Assembly: GCF_008298035.1 (NCBI RefSeq)
Contig: NZ_CP042910.1
Location: forward strand, 5,533,001 to 5,597,000
Direction: 5' to 3'
Source: Gimesia maris
GTDB lineage: Bacteria > Planctomycetota > Planctomycetia > Planctomycetales > Planctomycetaceae
DNA: 64,000 bases
Shown here: positions 8,937 to 16,625 of the stretch, piece after piece
How the letters are laid out: each line of letters begins with the position of its first letter
How positions within the stretch are numbered: the stretch's first letter is position 1
Position numbers and translations under genes: made by a program
Notes under the pieces: model-generated
What the model saw: the letters and a program-made list of their open reading frames with translations, nothing else
Database searches by the model: none
What the model was told of the DNA's origin: nothing

Positions 8937-9316
8937 ATGGAAAACAAACTGTCACACTCTTTCGACCTGTCGGGCAACAGGAACTCGATTTAATCCAGGC
9001 GTCCGGCTGGAAAGAGTTTCCCCCTCGGCTATACTGGCAACCGATTTTTTATCCTGTGCTCACGGAAGAGTATGCGATCATGATCGCCCGGGACTGGAAC
9101 ACAAAAGATCCCAATTCGGGCTATGTAGGCTATGTGCTGCAGTTCGACGTCGAATTTGACTATCTGAGCCGATACGAGCCTCAGGAAGCAGGTGGTCGCG
9201 ATCTGAAAGAATACTGGATTCCGTCAGAGGACCTGCAAGAATTTAATCAGCACATCATGGGAACGATTGACGTCATCCATGAATTTCGTCCTGTTCCACA
9301 AGAAGAATCATCATGA
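8933..9316 (+). CDS. Small ADP-ribosylation/crystallin J1-like protein
   Basis: 127 residues. The sequence TLFRPVGQQELDLIQASGW, FPPRLYWQPIFYPVL and YAIMIARDWN, followed by GYVGYVLQFDV and EYWIPSEDLQEFN, is typical of short proteins annotated as ADP-ribosylation/crystallin J1. The overall pattern, an RPVG strand, then a buried helix, then a conserved E near the end, is reminiscent of small ADP-ribosyltransferase-like folds, but no activity has been shown that I know of. It overlaps both neighbours by ATGA (8933 and 9313), so it is firmly part of the repair operon. A role in modifying or clearing RNA ends is a speculation from context. Confidence 0.68.
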   Translation: MNGKQTVTLFRPVGQQELDLIQASGWKEFPPRLYWQPIFYPVLTEEYAIMIARDWNTKDPNSGYVGYVLQFDVEFDYLSRYEPQEAGGRDLKEYWIPSEDLQEFNQHIMGTIDVIHEFRPVPQEESS

Positions 9317-10077
9317 ACTTCGATCCCCGACTTGAAAAACAGCTCAACGAACATCCTTATCCTCTGCTGTTCGCCACTATTAGTGGATCACATATCTATG
9401 GTTTTCCTTCTCCCGATTCCGATTACGACCTCCGCGGCGTACATATATTGCCGCTGGAGACCGTAATCGGTCTGAAAGTAGGCCAGGTCACTGTGGAGCG
9501 TTCGCGCGTTGATGACGGCCTGGAAATCGATCTGGTCACACACGATGTGAGCAAGTTCTTTCAACTGATGCTTAAAAAGAATGGCTACGTGCTGGAACAG
9601 CTGCTCTCGCCGCTGGTCCTGCAGGCCACTCCCGAGTATGAAGAGCTGAAAGCGCTGGCGCCCGGCTGTGTGACCAGGTATCACGCGTATCATTATCTGG
9701 GTTTCGCGGCAACGCAGTGGAAGCTGTTTCAGAAGGAAGATCCGCCCCGGGTCAAGCCCCTGCTCTACGTGTACCGGGTACTGCTCACCGGACTGCATCT
9801 GATGCGCACGGGTGAAGTGGAACCGAACCTGATCCACTTGAACGAAGAAGCGCGGCTGTCCTACATCCCCGAACTGATCGAACGCAAGCTGGAAGGTTCG
9901 GAACGCTCCACGCTGGATGCCGCCGACATGGAGTTCCATAGACGCGAATACCAGCGGCTCGTAAGCGAACTGGAACAGGCGCTGGAAACCACCAGTCTAC
10001 CCGAACAGCCAAATTCGGGTGCAGCGTTGAACGATCTGCTGGTCCGAATCCGTCTGGTTCATCGGAAAGGAGCCTGA
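9313..10077 (+). CDS. Second YcgL-type nucleotidyltransferase
   Basis: 254 residues. GSHIYG (25-30) and DSDYDLRG (35-42; D37 and D39 as metal ligands), plus an EIDLVTHD strand (~71-78) for the third carboxylate, define a minimal nucleotidyltransferase. It lacks the N-terminal beta domain of the 7986 paralogue and the two are clearly diverged, so they are probably not redundant. The ATGA overlap with the upstream gene and the abutting TTG start of the next gene show operon coupling. The target is unknown; tRNA or RNA 3' ends fit the context. Confidence 0.8.
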   Translation: MNFDPRLEKQLNEHPYPLLFATISGSHIYGFPSPDSDYDLRGVHILPLETVIGLKVGQVTVERSRVDDGLEIDLVTHDVSKFFQLMLKKNGYVLEQLLSPLVLQATPEYEELKALAPGCVTRYHAYHYLGFAATQWKLFQKEDPPRVKPLLYVYRVLLTGLHLMRTGEVEPNLIHLNEEARLSYIPELIERKLEGSERSTLDAADMEFHRREYQRLVSELEQALETTSLPEQPNSGAALNDLLVRIRLVHRKGA

Positions 10078-11286
10078 TTGAAGTATTCTGACGTTTCACC
10101 GCCCCCCGTCCCCACACCTGCCGAACAGCGCGATGCGCTGGCGAAAGGTCTGGGACGGGCCCGGCTCTGGGCAGAACAGGGGGGCCTCACAGAGACAGCA
10201 CTGCGGGAAGCGTGTCTGCAGGATCTGCGTTATGACCGCATGTGCGAAGACCTGCGGGGCGACTGGCTGTGGGAGATCATCAACGCCGCCGGCTTTCGCA
10301 ACGCGATCCGCGTCCCGCTACTGCATGCTCTGCATGATCTGTCTGATCTGTCTGATCTGTCTGATCCGGAAAACGCCAGACAGTTATGCAAGCTGGCTCA
10401 ACACTATGCTGCCAGCGGCGATACCACATTTCGAGATCTGTTGTATCAGATCGTCACTCAAAAACCACTCGCAGCCGCAGACTATGACTTTCTGGGGGAA
10501 TCGGAACTGCTGACTCTGGAGGGAGAACGCGGCTTTCTATGTGCCGCAAAATCCAGGGGAGCACAACTCGATAAATTCGACTGGGACTGGCCCGAGGAGT
10601 CATTTCTGAGAGAAGCAGGCGAACTCATCGGGGAAACACGAATCCGCGAATTACTGAGTTCCACGTCTGACCTGGATCTCAATCGATTTTTTAAGAGCTG
10701 GCAACAGCAGTTACGGGAGAAGGCCGAGCGAAAACAACAGAAGCGGCGTCACCATAAAAAACAACAGGCCCAGCAAACCGAAGGGACTTCCGTCGAAATG
10801 GTTCTCGAGGCCGCACGAGGAGAGACACACTGTTCCTGGTTTCGCAGCTGGGGCATGCAGGCTGACCTGATAGAGTTAAATGTGGTCCTTGGGGCACTCA
10901 AGTCCAGCGAGGAGCCAGCCGTTCTCCTCAACCTGATCAAAGTCTTTTCCAACCGGACACTCCCCGAATTCGACTCCCGCTTGATTGATCTCTGCCAGTA
11001 TCCCCATCCGGAATTGCAGCGCAGAGCCTGGGTAGCACTCGCTAATCTTAGCCATTCCGAAATCCGCGAGTTTGCCAACCGGCAGTTGAACGAAAACCAG
11101 CCTGTCTGTCTCTTCAGTCTGTTTATCAGAAATTACCAGGCTGGTGACGAAAACAGACTGCTGGCAGCACTCACACTGCCCGACGATGACTGGGAAAAAC
11201 ACAGTGTGCATCGAAGTGCTAAAAGAAAATCCGACGGCAGACCGCTCACGGCTGGCGATGGTCATCTACCGGTTCACTCCCTGTGA
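10078..11286 (+). CDS. HEAT-like helical repeat protein, C-terminus frameshifted
   Basis: Starts with TTG directly after the TGA of the previous gene, with GGAG 5-6 nt upstream. 402 residues as read, with no membrane segment. Residues ~240-370 are paired helices (ELQRRAWVALANLSHSEIREFA) resembling HEAT repeats. A highly basic linker (KRRHHKKQQ) lies near 220. A 9-bp triplication encodes DLSDLSDLSD near residue 90. The last ~25 residues look unlike protein-coding sequence. At the A5 run 11195-11199, removing one A joins the frame to an 85-residue downstream stretch ending at 11404 (LKENPTADRSRLAMVIYRFT, CEICRYKAVQLL). The true or ancestral product therefore probably ends at 11404 (~441 aa). 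Confidence 0.65.
   Translation: MKYSDVSPPPVPTPAEQRDALAKGLGRARLWAEQGGLTETALREACLQDLRYDRMCEDLRGDWLWEIINAAGFRNAIRVPLLHALHDLSDLSDLSDPENARQLCKLAQHYAASGDTTFRDLLYQIVTQKPLAAADYDFLGESELLTLEGERGFLCAAKSRGAQLDKFDWDWPEESFLREAGELIGETRIRELLSSTSDLDLNRFFKSWQQQLREKAERKQQKRRHHKKQQAQQTEGTSVEMVLEAARGETHCSWFRSWGMQADLIELNVVLGALKSSEEPAVLLNLIKVFSNRTLPEFDSRLIDLCQYPHPELQRRAWVALANLSHSEIREFANRQLNENQPVCLFSLFIRNYQAGDENRLLAALTLPDDDWEKHSVHRSAKRKSDGRPLTAGDGHLPVHSL
10336..10362 (+). repeat. 9-bp tandem repeat, three copies
   Basis: GATCTGTCT occurs three times in tandem inside the 10078 gene and a partial fourth copy begins at 10363. It encodes Asp-Leu-Ser repeats in frame, so copy-number change would lengthen or shorten the protein by three residues without frameshift. 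Confidence 0.9.
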
Positions 11287-11539
11287 AATCTGTCGCTATA
11301 AAGCGGTACAACTGCTGCACGAGCAGTCTGCGATTCCTGCCTGGATGGCAGAAGAATGCCGCTTTGACTCCTATGCAGACACACGCTCCCTGATATTTGC
11401 CTAACCTGAAAACGTTAAACATACTATTTTGTCAGGTTTCGATAAATGTGAATTTTTCAGACAAATTCTTGTGTCACCGGAGTTCTGTTTTAAGATGTTC
11501 TGATCTCCCTTCCTCTGATCTGAAAACAGGACTTTCTGT

Positions 11540-12271
11540 ATGAAATTTAAATCATTTTTAATGGCTGTATTTTCGTTGAGCCTCGCTTTGGCATTGATGG
11601 CTGCAGAACCAGAGCAAGCTGCAACTGATAAAAAAACGCAGGGATTAGAGTTCGATGGAAAAAACAGTTACGTCACCTTCCCTCATATCGAACTGGAAGA
11701 GTACCCTGAATTTACAATTGAAGCCTGGGTCAAAGACTGGTCGGGCCGGATCTGCTGCCAGGGAAAACAGGGAGACCCCGAAAACAGCATCTGGATCTCC
11801 ATTCGTGCGAAAGGGCACTCCACTGGCTGGGAAAGTGACAACGGGATGAATCATTCCATTCCCGTTGATCCCAATTCGATTGAAGGCTGGGATCATATTG
11901 CGATGGTTTATGATGAATTCCAACAGTCTTTGTACCTGAATGGTAAACTGATCCATCAAACGACTGCTCCCGCTCCTGGCCCCTTTGATGAAAGCCGACT
12001 GTTCTTTCTGGGGGCTCAGGAAAAGTGGGAAGACACGCAGACAAAACCAGCAGCCCTGTTCGGTAAAGGCGTCATGCGGATGTTTCGCATTTCAAAAGTC
12101 GCCCGCTATGACAAAGAATTCGAACCAGCAGACCGTTTCAAATCAGATGCAGAAACGGTCGTACTGTTCGACTTTGCCAAACCCGAGAAAGACATGCTGT
12201 TTGATGCCTCTCCGAACAAAAATAACGGTATCATCTACAATGCCAGGTGGGTTGACCTTAAGCAGGATTAG
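11540..12271 (+). CDS. Secreted LamG/concanavalin-like domain protein
   Basis: 243 residues. A signal peptide (MKFKSFLMAVF...LALMAAEP) is followed by one laminin-G-like jelly-roll domain: LEFDGKNSYVTFPH, FTIEAWVKDW, GWDHIAMVYDEFQQSLYLNGKLI and FGKGVMRMFRISKVARYDKEF are the usual strands of LamG_3-type domains. The C-terminus has VLFDFAKPEKDMLFDASPNKNNGI, the common end of this domain in planctomycetes. It probably binds carbohydrate or protein outside the cytoplasm. AGGA lies 9 nt before ATG. Its end overlaps the convergent 12258 gene by 14 nt. Confidence 0.8.
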   Translation: MKFKSFLMAVFSLSLALALMAAEPEQAATDKKTQGLEFDGKNSYVTFPHIELEEYPEFTIEAWVKDWSGRICCQGKQGDPENSIWISIRAKGHSTGWESDNGMNHSIPVDPNSIEGWDHIAMVYDEFQQSLYLNGKLIHQTTAPAPGPFDESRLFFLGAQEKWEDTQTKPAALFGKGVMRMFRISKVARYDKEFEPADRFKSDAETVVLFDFAKPEKDMLFDASPNKNNGIIYNARWVDLKQD

Positions 12272-12755
12272 ACTGTGAACTGTTACAGTCTTTCAACGTC
12301 ACCATTTCCGGTCCACAGCAACCTGACTGTGCATAAAGTTCATCTTTCGCATCGGCTTCGAGCACCACAAAGACTTCCCACTTGTGCCCATCCGGGTCGA
12401 TGGCCCAGACTTTGTCCTGGACGGCGTAACAGCAGGTGGTTGCTTCTTCCGTAACAGTCTGGATATTCGCAGCTTTGAACCGTTCGATGGCAGCGTGGAC
12501 TTCTTCTACTGATTTGACCTGGATCCCAAAATGGGCCGATCCACCCTCTAACTGAACTGCCTCCTCTGTTTCATTGAGGGTTAGATTGACGGAAGGATCC
12601 TGAGGTTCGTATTTGGCGTACCGCGGACGTTCTTTACTGGGCGTTACCCCCAGCAAAATGTTGTAGAACTGTTTTGACTGTTCCAGATTTGAAACGGTCA
12701 ACGCAATATGCACACGAAACTGGCCGGGAAACTCGGCGGCTGATTTTTGATTCAT
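12258..12755 (-). CDS. ArsI/CadI-family extradiol dioxygenase-like metalloenzyme
   Basis: 165 residues with a vicinal-oxygen-chelate (glyoxalase) fold: RVHIALTVSNLEQSKQFYNILLG at the start, HFGIQV in the middle, KVWAIDPDGHKWEVF at the end. The adjacent cysteines C108-C109 in ATTCCYAVQDKVW match the position of the vicinal cysteine pair of ArsI, the C-As lyase that removes methyl groups from trivalent organoarsenicals. The C-terminal SGCCGPE adds another pair. GGGAG precedes ATG. It sits 26 nt after arsC, at the far end of the arsenic locus, so an organoarsenical or metal detoxification role is well supported; the exact substrate is inference. Confidence 0.82.
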   Translation of the reverse strand: MNQKSAAEFPGQFRVHIALTVSNLEQSKQFYNILLGVTPSKERPRYAKYEPQDPSVNLTLNETEEAVQLEGGSAHFGIQVKSVEEVHAAIERFKAANIQTVTEEATTCCYAVQDKVWAIDPDGHKWEVFVVLEADAKDELYAQSGCCGPEMVTLKDCNSSQSNPA

Positions 12756-12781
12756 TGGATAACTCCCTTTCTGTAAAGAAT

Positions 12782-13192
12782 TCAGTTATTCAGATAGTTT
12801 TGGATTTTGGTTTTAATTTCATCCCGTACACGACGGAACATTTTCATTTTTTCTTCATCCGATCCCGTTGCATCCGCAGGATCATCGAAAGGCCAGTGTA
12901 GTGTCTGAGTGGCGCCGGTAAAAACGGGACACGATTCCTTCGCGTTATCACAGACTGTCACCACCAGATCAAATTGCTGATCGGTAAACTGTTCGAGGTG
13001 TTTACTCGTGTTCTCAGACAAATCAATGTCCAGTTCCTTCATGGCTTCAATCGCCAGTGGATGCACATATCCGGAGGGATTGGAACCAGCGGATTCAGCC
13101 TGCCATTCACCCGCTCCCAGGTTTTCCCACAGTTCCTCCGCCATCTGCGAACGACAGGAATTACCCGTACATAATACTAATACACGTTTCAT
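12782..13192 (-). CDS. arsC: Arsenate reductase, LMW-phosphatase type
   Basis: 136 residues, the normal length for thioredoxin-coupled ArsC (Bacillus/Staphylococcus type). The P-loop CTGNSCRS at 8-15 supplies the nucleophile C8. C81 and C88 (CDNAKESC) form the redox relay, and DDPADATG contains the general acid. It reduces arsenate to arsenite for export by the Acr3 pump upstream. It is co-directional with the arsI-like gene. It is separated from the upstream gene by ~120 nt that contain an interspersed repeat (13221-13303), so it may have its own promoter. Confidence 0.92.
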   Translation of the reverse strand: MKRVLVLCTGNSCRSQMAEELWENLGAGEWQAESAGSNPSGYVHPLAIEAMKELDIDLSENTSKHLEQFTDQQFDLVVTVCDNAKESCPVFTGATQTLHWPFDDPADATGSDEEKMKMFRRVRDEIKTKIQNYLNN

Positions 13193-13220
13193 TACTTTAA
13201 GATCCTTTCATAGATTATTT

Positions 13221-13303
13221 TAGAGTGTGTCCAGTTTTACTGCAGCGTCTTCAAGTCTCATTGAAACATGATAATAGCTCGGGTGACGCTATGGTTAAAT
13301 GTG
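13221..13303. repeat. Interspersed palindromic element, copy 1 (83 bp)
   Basis: Shares with 58283-58366 both ends almost perfectly: GTGTCCAGTTTTACT on the left, GACGCTATGGTTAAATGTG on the right. The ends are partly complementary (AGCGTC against GACGCT). An internal TTCAA...TTGAA hairpin occupies the position where the other copy has a different but also complementary GCTCCA...TGGAGC. It lies between arsC and the 13311 gene. No coding capacity. It looks like a small non-autonomous mobile or structured repeat. Confidence 0.7.
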
Positions 13304-13310
13304 TTGCGTT

Positions 13311-13586
13311 CTAATGACAGGCTATCGCAGATTCTAAAGCAATTTTAGCCAGGCTCAGTTTATAACAACTTTCATAATCAGCACAGAGCTGACACTTTTT
13401 CCATTGATCAATATCAACTTCAATGGATCGACTGGTGCAGACAGGAAGGACTCCCCCTTCAGGTTTTTCCACTCGGACAGTAAAGACCTGGCCTGTGTTA
13501 GCGACGTTATCGTTCAAATGCAGAGTGTCGGGAAACATGCTTCCATAACAGTCTTTGTGCTCTTCATTCATATTCATTTCATTCAC
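13311..13586 (-). CDS. Small cysteine-rich protein of the ars operon
   Basis: 91 residues, predicted cytosolic. Cysteines cluster in the C-terminal half: VCTSRS, then [16 protein letters not shown], then a terminal CH. CxxC and CxxxxxC spacing suggests metal or metalloid binding. I do not recognise a named family. The start codon overlaps the end of acr3 by 8 nt, so it is translated from the same mRNA; context suggests a role in arsenic handling, for example as a metallochaperone, but this is inference. Confidence 0.65.
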   Translation of the reverse strand: MNEMNMNEEHKDCYGSMFPDTLHLNDNVANTGQVFTVRVEKPEGGVLPVCTSRSIEVDIDQWKKCQLCADYESCYKLSLAKIALESAIACH

Positions 13587-14823
13587 TCACAGTATTAGTC
13601 GTCGCTGATTTTAACGGGTCTGGATCGGAGTTCGCCTGGTGTGGAAACCAGTTTTGAGTTCGGACACAAAATTTCACCAGCATTAACATTAAGGGAACTT
13701 CGATTAATACTCCCACTACCGTTGCCAGTGCTGCTCCTGAAGAGAGTCCATATAACATGGTGGCTGTCGCAATCGCGACTTCAAAATGGTTCGAAGCGCC
13801 AATCAATGCTGTAGGAGCAGCACTTTCATAAGTCAGTTTGAACATTTTTGAAAGCACGTAGCCCAGTGCAAAAATGACCACGGTCTGGATCAACAGAGGA
13901 ATCGCAATCCAGAGTATCGTCATGGGATTGTTGAGAATCGTCTCCCCTTTGAACGAGAACAGTAGTATCAATGTTACTAACAAAGCGGCAATCGTGATCG
14001 GTGTTAATACGTGGAGAAATTTCTCTCGAAACCATGTTTCTCCCTTGCTGGCAATCAGCCATTTACGCGAAAAGAATCCTGCTACCAGAGGCAGAGCGAC
14101 ATAGACACCGATGGACAGCAATAATGCCTGCCAGGGAACAGGTAATTTCCCAACACCCAGTAGATATCCTCCCAACAGACCATACAGTACCAGCATGGTT
14201 AATGAGTTGATGGCCACCATGACCAGCGTATGTCCATCGTTGCCTTTCGCCAGAAATCCCCAGACCAGTACCATCGCGGTACAGGGAGCGATGCCCAGCA
14301 GAATACAACCCGCCAGGTAACTTCTCCAGAGAGGCACTTCGAGCATTTTCACACCATCAATGAGCACGACTTTCCCGGATCCATATTCAGCACCGACAGC
14401 GAGATCTGCGCCGAATGGCATTTTGACATAGTCCACCGCCTCCGGTCCGATGAATGTCAAAAACAGGGTTCCCAGGAAAAAGCTCGCAATGGCATACATG
14501 GTAAATGGTTTGATGGCCCAGTTGATAAACAACGTCAGACCGACGGGACGAATTGCCTTACCGGCCTTGAGAACTTCGGCAAAGTCGATTTTCACCATAA
14601 TGGGGTACATCATGAAAAACAGACAGACCGCGATCGGAATGGAAACGACGGGCGCATCATTCACATAGATCGCCATCCCATCCAGGGTCTGGGCAATCCC
14701 CGGCGCAACCTTGCCTAAGACAATCCCCCCCACGATACACAGTCCGACCCACAGGGTCAGATATCGTTCAAAGAGACTCATACTTTTTGTCTCATTTACC
14801 GGACAATTACTGGCACTACTCAT
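13579..14823 (-). CDS. acr3: Acr3-family arsenite efflux permease
   Basis: 414 residues with ten hydrophobic segments. Characteristic pieces are [18 protein letters not shown] at the N-terminus, [23 protein letters not shown] and the conserved [18 protein letters not shown] with the catalytically important cysteine. It exports As(III) across the inner membrane. GGGAG is 9 nt before the ATG. It begins 7 nt after the stop of the second arsC and overlaps the downstream cysteine-rich gene, so it is the core of the operon. Confidence 0.95.
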   Translation of the reverse strand: MSSASNCPVNETKSMSLFERYLTLWVGLCIVGGIVLGKVAPGIAQTLDGMAIYVNDAPVVSIPIAVCLFFMMYPIMVKIDFAEVLKAGKAIRPVGLTLFINWAIKPFTMYAIASFFLGTLFLTFIGPEAVDYVKMPFGADLAVGAEYGSGKVVLIDGVKMLEVPLWRSYLAGCILLGIAPCTAMVLVWGFLAKGNDGHTLVMVAINSLTMLVLYGLLGGYLLGVGKLPVPWQALLLSIGVYVALPLVAGFFSRKWLIASKGETWFREKFLHVLTPITIAALLVTLILLFSFKGETILNNPMTILWIAIPLLIQTVVIFALGYVLSKMFKLTYESAAPTALIGASNHFEVAIATATMLYGLSSGAALATVVGVLIEVPLMLMLVKFCVRTQNWFPHQANSDPDPLKSATTNTVSE

Positions 14824-14830
14824 CGTCGTA

Positions 14831-15295
14831 TTACTCCCTGAACTCGAATTGATTTTCGGTTTCCGAACTGATTTTATTTTTACTGATCCAGTCCAGTATC
14901 CGTGTTTCTATCTGATCTCTCACAGACCGGAATTTCATGATTCGCTCCAGATCGTCACCGACCGAATCAACCGGATCTTCAAATCTCCAGGATTCTGATT
15001 GAAGTGAAAATGGCCACACATGAGGACAGGAACTCTCCGCCTTTTCACAGACAAATATCACCCATTTGGGACTTGCTTTTCCGAGATACTGAGTGAGAGA
15101 TTTTGACTGGTGCTCTGAAATATCAATCCCGACCTCTTGCATAACCTGAATCGTCAGAGGATGGACTCCCTGAGGGTTCAATCCGGCACTATGTGCATCA
15201 TAAATATTTCCTGCATGCTGTCTCAGAAACGCTTCTGCCATCTGGCTTCGCGCAGAATTTCCAGTACAGAGAAACAAAACCATTGGTTTACCCAT
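14831..15295 (-). CDS. arsC: Second arsenate reductase, LMW-phosphatase type
   Basis: 154 residues. P-loop CTGNSARS at 10-17 with nucleophile C10; redox partners C83 and C90 (CEKAESSC); [10 protein letters not shown] carries the acid. Compared with the 12782 gene it lacks the second P-loop cysteine (Ala replaces Cys13) and has a longer C-terminal tail, so it is a diverged paralogue rather than a recent copy. Such forms are also annotated as arsenate-mycothiol or thioredoxin-type reductases. It is immediately followed by acr3. Confidence 0.88.
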   Translation of the reverse strand: MGKPMVLFLCTGNSARSQMAEAFLRQHAGNIYDAHSAGLNPQGVHPLTIQVMQEVGIDISEHQSKSLTQYLGKASPKWVIFVCEKAESSCPHVWPFSLQSESWRFEDPVDSVGDDLERIMKFRSVRDQIETRILDWISKNKISSETENQFEFRE

Positions 15296-15381
15296 TGGTG
15301 TTCCTTTTTAAATAGAGGGTCCTGTTAGACTTCAATATAAAACCGAGACAAAACCAGTCATCCAACTGCATCTGCTCAGCC

Positions 15382-15774
15382 TCACCAGAGAGAAACGGAA
15401 TAAATCACATGAATCTTCCCTTCCGCTTCGTCAGCACTCAGTTTGATATCATGTATTTCCGAATGAAAAGTTTTTCGTAATTTAATCTGATGTTTCGCTT
15501 CTGAAAGGATGCGATATGTGCCACCGATCTGCTTGAGTAACCAGGCCCGATATTCTTTCCAGGTCTGATCTGTCTGTATGGTCCATTCTGCTGTTCTACG
15601 CCATTCTGTATGAGTTACTTCCGGTATCGTTGCGTTTGCCTCTGGTGCAAGCACTATTTCATAAGTCTGGTTCAGTGCCTTTCTGAAACTGCTTTGAGGA
15701 ACTCCGGTGGTCATCAGAAAAATCAACAGGCACAAAATCAGGACTGAAAATATCAAAAGGCTGAGTCGACGCAT
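15382..15774 (-). CDS. Membrane-anchored hypothetical protein of the ars operon
   Basis: 130 residues. One N-terminal transmembrane segment or uncleaved signal (LLIFSVLILCLLIFLMTTG) is followed by a soluble, probably periplasmic domain with TEWRRTAEWTIQTDQTWKEY and a beta-rich end. No family recognised. It is the first gene after an ArsR-type operator (15820-15837), so it heads the arsenic transcript. Confidence 0.6.
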   Translation of the reverse strand: MRRLSLLIFSVLILCLLIFLMTTGVPQSSFRKALNQTYEIVLAPEANATIPEVTHTEWRRTAEWTIQTDQTWKEYRAWLLKQIGGTYRILSEAKHQIKLRKTFHSEIHDIKLSADEAEGKIHVIYSVSLW

Positions 15775-15819
15775 TTATCAGGGCTTCCTTTCTCATCGGC
15801 ACACCTCATATATTCCATA

Positions 15820-15837
15820 ATGGCAATTTCGCCATAT
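15820..15837. promoter_or_regulatory. ArsR-type operator, site A
   Basis: ATGGCAATTTCGCCATAT, with perfect ATGGC/GCCAT arms around a 6-nt centre. It matches site B at 16171-16188 at 17 of 18 positions. It lies 45-63 nt upstream of the first gene (15774) of the arsenic transcript and just after the end of arsR, so binding would block the efflux/reductase operon. Confidence 0.75.
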
Positions 15838-15851
15838 TTGAATTAAAAAAA

Positions 15852-16172
15852 TTATTTCACTGACAGTTTACGACCTTCGAGATCGGACAAGAGCACTGTT
15901 TCCATACAGGAGAAGAAACCATCCAGGCAGCCACAGGTTACACGGTAGTAACTGAGCGTCCCTTCTTTACGAGAACCAACCAGACCCACTTCCTTGAGAA
16001 TCGATAGATGTTTGGAAACTGTAGATTGATCCGCACCGACTTTCTCCGAGATATCGTTGACGCACATCTCCTGCTTCTGCAGCAGATCCAGCATCAGCAG
16101 CCGACTGGGATGCGCCATCGCTTTCGCAATTTTGGCACGCGCTTCATATTGTTCTCGGGTCTTTTCCTTCAT
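15852..16172 (-). CDS. arsR: ArsR-family metalloregulator
   Basis: 106 residues with a winged helix: HPSRLLMLDLLQKQEMCVNDISEKVGADQSTVSKHLSILKEVGLV, then a wing (RKEGTLSYYRV). C80, C82 and C89 after the wing (TCGCLDGFFSC) are a plausible three-thiol As(III) site, together with C37 in the first helix region. Binding arsenite should release DNA. Its start codon lies inside operator site B, so it should repress itself, and site A lies between it and the rest of the operon. Confidence 0.9.
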   Translation of the reverse strand: MKEKTREQYEARAKIAKAMAHPSRLLMLDLLQKQEMCVNDISEKVGADQSTVSKHLSILKEVGLVGSRKEGTLSYYRVTCGCLDGFFSCMETVLLSDLEGRKLSVK

Positions 16173-16188
16173 GGCAATATCGCCATAT
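16171..16188. promoter_or_regulatory. ArsR-type operator, site B
   Basis: ATGGCAATATCGCCATAT, near-identical to site A. It overlaps the arsR start codon (complement of 16170-16172) and extends into the upstream region. Occupancy would block both transcription and initiation of arsR, the usual autoregulation of this family. Confidence 0.75.
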
Positions 16189-16228
16189 TATGCATTTCAT
16201 CCCAAGCTGTCAATAGCCCGGTTGCTTT

Positions 16229-16597
16229 TTATGTTCCCTTGGAAAGCAGATCTTCCAGAAACTGCTTCAGGACCGGAACATGGCTCTGATCCGGTTCTTT
16301 CACAGCGGTCAACAGGGTAATCTGAGATTGATCTGTTTCCAACAGCATTTGTTTCGCCTGCTTATACTTGGGTTTCAGTTCGCTCTGATACTTTTTGACA
16401 AAATCAGCATACTGATCCAGATGAGCGTGGAACCATTTTCGCAATTCGTTCGAGGGGGCGAGTTCTTTAGGCCAGAGATCGACGCAAGCTTCTGTTTTTT
16501 TTACGCCACGGGGCCAGAGACGATCTACGAGAATCCGACAGCCATCACTTTTGGCTGGCTCTTCATAAATGCGTTTGATTTGAATTTTCGCTGGCAT
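16229..16597 (-). CDS. DUF488 family protein
   Basis: 122 residues from ATG 16597. It carries the DUF488 core: IKRIYEEPAKSDGCRILVDRLWPRGVKK near the N-terminus, KELAPSNELRKWFHAH in the middle and ITLLTAVKEPDQSHV at the end. The function is unknown; it is often near metal or stress genes. A longer upstream frame exists but would overlap the neighbouring arsR and lacks family similarity, so the internal ATG is chosen. It lies 29 nt after the second arsR. Confidence 0.82.
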   Translation of the reverse strand: MPAKIQIKRIYEEPAKSDGCRILVDRLWPRGVKKTEACVDLWPKELAPSNELRKWFHAHLDQYADFVKKYQSELKPKYKQAKQMLLETDQSQITLLTAVKEPDQSHVPVLKQFLEDLLSKGT

Positions 16598-16625
16598 GAG
16601 ATAAACAGTTGTACCCAGAAAGCGA

